DNA of 11,173 nucleotides from positions 1 through 11,173 of the forward strand of contig JABXGU010000637.1 in NCBI GenBank assembly GCA_016550415.1, in the 5' to 3' direction. Both the position numbers and the translations under genes were made by a program. This stretch comes from an archaeon. GTDB lineage: Archaea; Asgardarchaeota; Hermodarchaeia; Hermodarchaeales; Hermodarchaeaceae. The notes beneath the pieces are model-generated. The model had not been told where the DNA came from and did not search any database. It was given only the letters and a program-made list of their open reading frames with translations. Shown piece after piece: positions 7,993-11,173 of the stretch (position 1 is the first letter of the stretch; each line of letters opens with the position of its first letter).

Positions 7993-8640
7993 CTACCCAA
8001 TTCGAAGAATATGACCTCGCTGACCTGTAATGATGAGTTTTTTATGACCATCCTTTCTGACCATGCGGTTACCCTTAATGATTAGGCTTGAATTGGGATG
8101 TTTCATTACGATACGGTCTTTACTGGCAAGAATGTGAATCTTGCCCATTTCTCTATCCAAAATGATTACGCACCAGCCATGCCGCTTAAGAACAAAGAAA
8201 TCGTCAAACCGAGATGAAGCTTCAGTTAGATTGCGTTCAAATATTTGCTGAGCTTGTTCTGTTGCCTCATCTTTTGACTTTAATTGATGAAGCTCAAGAT
8301 CTTTGTTACTTACTGGCAATATGCTTGGAGGAACCCATTCAACACTCATGGAAAAAAGGATGAGACTACCACTCCAGATTAACTCCTGACTTTTTCCAAT
8401 GGCTCCACGTTTTGTCTCAACAATAGCATCCACGATAACTTTTCCAGATCCAATAAAGACACCACCAACCTCAACACTAGCCCGTATGATTGGAAAATAG
8501 AGGCTGCCAGAATCCACCTGAATCAGAGCCTTTTCAGTTCGAGCTATTTCAGCCATTGCATCGACTTTTCCTGCTAATGCGCCCAAGACCAGCTCGCTTT
8601 TATTTTCTTTTTCATTTGGACTCGTACTCATTTCATTCAT
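7993..8640 (-). CDS. Unrecognised beta-rich protein coupled to the HTH regulator
   Basis: A 215-aa protein without a family I recognise. After a polar N-terminus, residues about 15-100 look like alternating short beta strands (LIQVDSGSLYFPIIRASVEV and GSGKVIVDAIVETK). A charged helical stretch follows (about 113-144), then a second beta-rich part (147-215) ending GQRGHILRIG. There is no signal peptide and no membrane helix, so it should be cytosolic. Its start overlaps the stop of the upstream HTH gene in an ATGA, which points to translational coupling and joint function. The start is ambiguous: for ATG at 8640 the upstream GAGGA abuts the codon, whereas ATG at 8631 (residue 4) has that site at about 9 nt, a better spacing. 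It could be a ligand- or partner-binding protein that modulates the HTH protein, but nothing in the sequence proves this. Confidence 0.8.
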   Translation of the reverse strand: MNEMSTSPNEKENKSELVLGALAGKVDAMAEIARTEKALIQVDSGSLYFPIIRASVEVGGVFIGSGKVIVDAIVETKRGAIGKSQELIWSGSLILFSMSVEWVPPSILPVSNKDLELHQLKSKDEATEQAQQIFERNLTEASSRFDDFFVLKRHGWCVIILDREMGKIHILASKDRIVMKHPNSSLIIKGNRMVRKDGHKKLIITGQRGHILRIG

Positions 8641-9329
8641 TCCTCTGTTTTCTCGTCAACATCTGATTTCTCTTCACGTCTGGTCTCAGTGCTCATCTGA
8701 TAATAGAGGTATTCCGCTAGCTTCAGAGCCATTCGGCCAGGTATCGTTATCAAGTACCGTCCACGCACTCGTTCTTGTGTAATGAAACCTGCTTCTTCTA
8801 ATTGCTTCAAATGATGGGGGAGTGTTCCAGGCGTCAATCCTGCTTCTTGCATCAAATCCTGATGATACCTTGGTTCCTTTGCAAGGAGATAAAGAATCTT
8901 GATTCGTTCAGCACTAGCCAAGGGAGAGAGTAAATTTTGTGCATCCTCAGGAGGAACTGGCTCAAGATGCTCATCAGTGCCCTTGCCAACACTGACCTCA
9001 CCATTATCCAAACGGATTCTTGTTCCATGAGGACCGATGAACACAGAACGTAGAGCTCGATTTGCACTCTTCATAGCATCATGAACAACCATCTGGATAT
9101 ATTCACCAAGTTCCCGACCTTGGTGACCTAATTTGCGGCCTAAATCTCCCAAATCCTCCATAACCTCAGGATCAGGGATTACATGATCGTCCTTCTCTCG
9201 CCTAGGACCCTTTTCTTCACCAAGTCGTACTTGAAGATCCTCAATCTGATCTTGAAGCCTGCGTAGCTGTTCTCGGATTTCCTCGTCATCTTTATCGGAT
9301 TTGTCCTTGTCTTTATCTCTCCTGAACAT
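8637..9329 (-). CDS. ArsR-type winged-helix transcription regulator with N-terminal coiled coil
   Basis: A 230-aa DNA-binding protein, cytosolic. The winged helix-turn-helix lies at about 130-205: LLSPLASAERIKILYLLA is the first helix, residues 153-163 the second, TPGTLPHHLKQLEEAG (166-181) the recognition helix, and FITQERVRGRYLITI the wing. This is the ArsR-like (HTH_20) pattern. Unlike a minimal ArsR protein of about 100 aa it has a long N-terminal part: a very charged start (RRDKDKDKSDKDDEE), a heptad-like coiled coil at about 15-37, a helical or linker region to about 95, and a short beta segment (VFIGPHGTRIRLDNG, 96-110). No cysteine metal site is visible; the protein has no cysteine at all, so metal sensing of the classic kind is unlikely. 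ATG start with AGGTG 11 nt upstream (9341-9345). It is coupled to the 215-aa gene and preceded by a small ORF. It probably binds the palindromes at 9440-9492. Confidence 0.88.
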   Translation of the reverse strand: MFRRDKDKDKSDKDDEEIREQLRRLQDQIEDLQVRLGEEKGPRREKDDHVIPDPEVMEDLGDLGRKLGHQGRELGEYIQMVVHDAMKSANRALRSVFIGPHGTRIRLDNGEVSVGKGTDEHLEPVPPEDAQNLLSPLASAERIKILYLLAKEPRYHQDLMQEAGLTPGTLPHHLKQLEEAGFITQERVRGRYLITIPGRMALKLAEYLYYQMSTETRREEKSDVDEKTEE

Positions 9330-9343
9330 TTCTTATTCAACAC

Positions 9344-9424
9344 CTAGTAGTTGGTTCTGTACCTGTAGATGGAGTCATACATCTTTTCTCTCATAGTTTT
9401 TTCTTTCTTATTCCAGTTTTTCAT
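9344..9424 (-). CDS. Small ORF, 26 codons, upstream of the HTH regulator
   Basis: ATG at 9424, TAG at 9344-9346, preceded by AAAGGAGA with GGAG 9 nt from the start (9434-9437), the strongest ribosome-binding site in this part of the window. The peptide begins MKNWNKKEK and ends YRYRTNY: very basic, with five Tyr near or after the middle, no hydrophobic segment, no Cys. Its stop codon overlaps the Shine-Dalgarno (TAGGTG) of the HTH gene, so ribosomes ending here could feed or regulate the next start. It lies downstream of a good TATA box (9488-9495). It may be a true small protein or a leader peptide; no homologue can be claimed. Confidence 0.5.
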   Translation of the reverse strand: MKNWNKKEKTMREKMYDSIYRYRTNY

Positions 9425-9439
9425 CGTTTTTGTCTCCTT

Positions 9440-9462
9440 TCGTTTACTAAACGATATTCGTT
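9440..9462. promoter_or_regulatory. Overlapping palindromes, candidate operator
   Basis: TCGTTTACTAAACGA (9440-9454) is a perfect 15-bp palindrome with 7-bp arms. Its right arm is shared with a second one, AACGATATTCGTT (9450-9462). A further direct TCGTTT copy lies at 9424-9429. The site abuts the Shine-Dalgarno of the small ORF and lies in the predicted 5' leader or just past the transcript start, a place where a bound regulator would block transcription. Confidence 0.5.
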
Positions 9463-9474
9463 CTGTATCAGAAA

Positions 9475-9492
9475 ATATTAGTATGCTAATAT
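9475..9492. promoter_or_regulatory. 18-bp palindrome ATATTAGTATGCTAATAT, candidate operator
   Basis: Perfect 7-bp arms (ATATTAG / CTAATAT) around TATG. It overlaps the minus-strand TATA box, so a dimeric winged-helix protein bound here would compete with TBP. It is AT-rich and of a size usual for ArsR-family operators. It is about 108 nt upstream of the divergent TIM-barrel gene and might affect that gene too. Confidence 0.5.
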
Positions 9493-9495
9493 AAA
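9488..9495 (-). promoter_or_regulatory. Archaeal TATA box for the small ORF / HTH / beta-protein operon
   Basis: TTTATATT on the minus strand, preceded by purine-rich AGAAAAG as expected for a BRE. Archaeal spacing predicts a transcript start near 9465 and a leader of about 40 nt before the small ORF. It is the best TATA match seen in the window. Confidence 0.55.
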
Positions 9496-9600
9496 CTTTT
9501 CTATTTTCATCATAACAGCCATTTAGTGCATAAACAAGCCCATAACCGATTAGCCAACCTTAAAACCAACAAGAAAAAATAGTCTGAAGGCGAAGATATT

Positions 9601-10566
9601 GTGACGCTCAAAACAGATGCAGTCATAGGAGTTGCTGCGTTTCCCTTTTCGACATTTACATCGGATGCACTAATCGAAAATGCAACAGCATCATTACGGG
9701 CATCAGACCTTCGAGCTGCAGAATTACTTTGCTTGGGGAATGTTTTAGGGAAACCTCGTGGCGGGGCTCCAGGCTATCCGTCGCAGGAACGTGCTGCGAG
9801 AATTGGAGAGCATATACGTGAATTTCATGTTAGCATTCATGGCCCATATGTTATTTCGTTGACAACAACGGATGCAAAACGGCTTCGTAATTCTCGGGCA
9901 CATATGACTCTTTGTTTGCGTTTGGGTAAAGCTGTTGGTGCTACACATGTTACGTTTCATCCAGGTTCTCGTCGCAGCGGGAGTAGTGTTAAGCAGCGAG
10001 TAGTTGCTCTGCTTAAGGAGACTATGGCTAGATGCGAGGAGGAGGACATCTCAGTGGTTCCTGCGCCAGAGGTTGCAGGCAAAATAGCTGGCTTTGGTAG
10101 TTTCAAAGAGATGTGTGATGTAGCTGGAGAGGCTGGTTGCCTTTTCTGTTGGGATGTTGCACATGATTTCGCTAGAGGTGGCGACGTAACAACAGAAGAG
10201 GGATTGCTTCGTCGTTTGGAATTGATTGAACGCTCCATCGATCTTAGTCGGTGGAGGTTGCCTATTCATATCTCTGGGATTTGGGCGGGGCGTCGTGGAG
10301 AAATCCGTCATGCCCCCTTGGATGGTGGCAGTGGCGTACCTTGGAAGTTAATCCTGTCAGTGTTGCGGGAACAGCAGTTTCTTGGTAAAGTGACTATGAT
10401 ATGTGAATCCAAGTCGGAAGAAAAAGATAATATGAATTGGCGTGTGGAGGAGGCTTTGAAAATAAAGGGCTTCATTGATAGTCAGCGAATTGAGAAAAAC
10501 TATGAGCCTTCACGCCCATTACTTGATAAGTTCTTTTCAAAATCCGAGGAGGAAGAGTCTGGCTAA
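9601..10566 (+). CDS. Endonuclease IV (AP endonuclease family 2)-like TIM-barrel protein
   Basis: A 321-aa protein of the Nfo / xylose-isomerase-like TIM-barrel superfamily, probably a metal-dependent nuclease acting on abasic or damaged DNA in the cytosol. The metal ligands line up with those of bacterial endonuclease IV: His80 (HGPY), His120 (FHPGS), Glu157 (APE), Asp185 and His188 (WDVAH), His223 (IHISG), His237 (RHAPL) and Glu269 (CES). The ligand usually read as Asp in the DRH motif is replaced: here the text is GEIRH, with Ile before RH and Glu234 two residues before Arg. As I remember them, some archaeal members share this GE..H form, so Glu may take over. A basic tail of about 30 residues follows the barrel. 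GTG start: an in-frame TAG at 9580-9582 rules out a longer frame, and AAGG is 10 nt upstream. It is transcribed away from the HTH locus and converges with the GTPase gene. Another member of the superfamily, such as a sugar isomerase, is possible. Confidence 0.85.
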   Translation: MTLKTDAVIGVAAFPFSTFTSDALIENATASLRASDLRAAELLCLGNVLGKPRGGAPGYPSQERAARIGEHIREFHVSIHGPYVISLTTTDAKRLRNSRAHMTLCLRLGKAVGATHVTFHPGSRRSGSSVKQRVVALLKETMARCEEEDISVVPAPEVAGKIAGFGSFKEMCDVAGEAGCLFCWDVAHDFARGGDVTTEEGLLRRLELIERSIDLSRWRLPIHISGIWAGRRGEIRHAPLDGGSGVPWKLILSVLREQQFLGKVTMICESKSEEKDNMNWRVEEALKIKGFIDSQRIEKNYEPSRPLLDKFFSKSEEEESG

Positions 10567-11173
10567 AAGGTCATATCGGGTTTGGTCTCTGGTAGTGCTT
10601 CTTCGGGAATGCCCATTCTGAGTGCTTCCTTGATTATGTCAAGGGCTTTTTGGCGATTAGTGGGGTCTATGGCTACCATGCCATAGGAGTTAACACCGAG
10701 GATTCGTTGGACAAGGGCAGGTGGAAGTGCGCCGGGAAGGTCTTGTTTATTTGCGATGGCAAGAAGTTGAGCGGATATCTCTTTTCTTCGGATGAGGTCG
10801 AGGATGTCTTTGCTGTTGAGGACGTTTTCGAGTGTGGAGTCGGTGACAAGCAGGATGATGCGGCTGCCTCTGAAATAGAGTTCCCAGAGTTTTCTGAAGC
10901 GGTCTTGACCAGCGAAGTCCCATGTGGTGATTTCGTAGGTGCCAATGCGTGCGCCTTCGATTTTTTGGATGTCGATAGCAATTGTGGGAACATAGGCAGT
11001 GGGTGGCACACCACCGTTGAGTAAGGTGACCAAAGTTGTCTTTCCCACGCCTCCGTATCCAATGATGCTGACTTTCAGAGTGGTTGTGACATAATCATCA
11101 ACATTTGCTAGGAACGTATCTAATTCGACTTCGTAGGTGATAACGCGACGGAATTCGTAGGTGACCTTCTCTA
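10563..11173 (-). CDS. Arf-like small GTPase, 5' end beyond the window
   Basis: Open reading frame running in from the right edge; 202 residues are visible. GTP-binding motifs by visible residue number: P-loop GYGGVGKT (38-45), a switch I threonine in AYVPTIAID, WDFAGQ for DxxG plus Gln, and NKQDLPGAL for the guanine-specificity loop. WELYFRGSR and NKQDLP are typical of the Arf/Arl/Sar branch and of Asgard and other archaeal relatives. The last specificity motif (G5, normally SAK or CAT) is not clear; AIDPTN stands there. About 37 residues lie before the P-loop and more may exist beyond the edge (EFRRVITYEVELDTFL), so this is longer at the front than an ordinary Arf and may carry an extra domain. 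A GTG inside the P-loop at 11048 is not the start. The TAG stop overlaps the TAA of the convergent TIM-barrel gene. Likely a nucleotide-dependent switch at the membrane or in the cytosol; partner unknown. Confidence 0.88.
   Translation of the reverse strand, partial: EKVTYEFRRVITYEVELDTFLANVDDYVTTTLKVSIIGYGGVGKTTLVTLLNGGVPPTAYVPTIAIDIQKIEGARIGTYEITTWDFAGQDRFRKLWELYFRGSRIILLVTDSTLENVLNSKDILDLIRRKEISAQLLAIANKQDLPGALPPALVQRILGVNSYGMVAIDPTNRQKALDIIKEALRMGIPEEALPETKPDMTF

Noticed and set aside
9424..9462. Repeated TCGTTT / AAACGA units as a possible CRISPR or tandem repeat
   Set aside because: The units are only 6-7 nt, irregularly spaced and in both orientations; they fit operator half-sites rather than an array.
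11046..11048. GTG as start of the GTPase
   Set aside because: It encodes the Val inside the P-loop GYGGVGKT; the frame is open to the window edge, so the gene is partial rather than truncated.
10650..11062. Open frames of 124 and 129 codons overlapping the GTPase
   Set aside because: The GTPase frame carries all the conserved GTP-binding motifs; these overlap it and show only composition artefacts such as Ser/Thr-rich runs.

Overview
This window most likely comes from an archaeon of the Asgard type. The clues are an Arf-family small GTPase (P-loop GYGGVGKT, WDFAGQ, NKQD) at the right edge, archaeal TATA-like and Shine-Dalgarno signals, an archaeal-type endonuclease IV homologue, and a stand-alone 3-hydroxyacyl-CoA dehydrogenase. 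By eye the DNA is moderately AT-rich, which fits several Asgard lineages. The lineage is an inference from gene content, because there is no rRNA or ribosomal protein gene here to settle it.

Layout, left to right. A 12-helix MFS permease (70-1350, minus) and a 3-hydroxyacyl-CoA dehydrogenase with a duplicated C-terminal domain (1524-2720, minus) lie in tandem. Both start at TTG, and in both cases an in-frame stop just upstream forces that start. Next is a very large gene (2898-7766, minus; 1622 aa after start correction). Its product has a long helical, TPR-like N-terminal half, Ig-like beta segments, an aromatic-rich C-terminal region containing a duplicated domain, and one membrane helix ten residues from the C-terminus, so it looks tail-anchored. 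I do not recognise this protein as a named family.

Right of it is a compact regulatory locus, all on the minus strand: a 26-codon small ORF with a strong Shine-Dalgarno (9344-9424), an ArsR-type winged-helix protein with an N-terminal coiled coil (8637-9329), and an unrecognised beta-rich 215-aa protein (7993-8640) joined to it by an ATGA overlap. The upstream DNA (9440-9495) holds three palindromes around a good archaeal TATA box, so this locus is probably autoregulated. Facing away from the same region is an endonuclease IV-family TIM barrel (9601-10566, plus). Its stop codon overlaps that of the convergent Arf-like GTPase (10563 to the right edge, minus, 5' end missing).

How they may work together: the permease and dehydrogenase are ordinary metabolic genes (transport; beta-oxidation or butyrate-type metabolism). 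The unusual content is the giant putative tail-anchored solenoid protein and the small-ORF/HTH/beta-protein cassette. No CRISPR array, transposase, tRNA or rRNA is visible.
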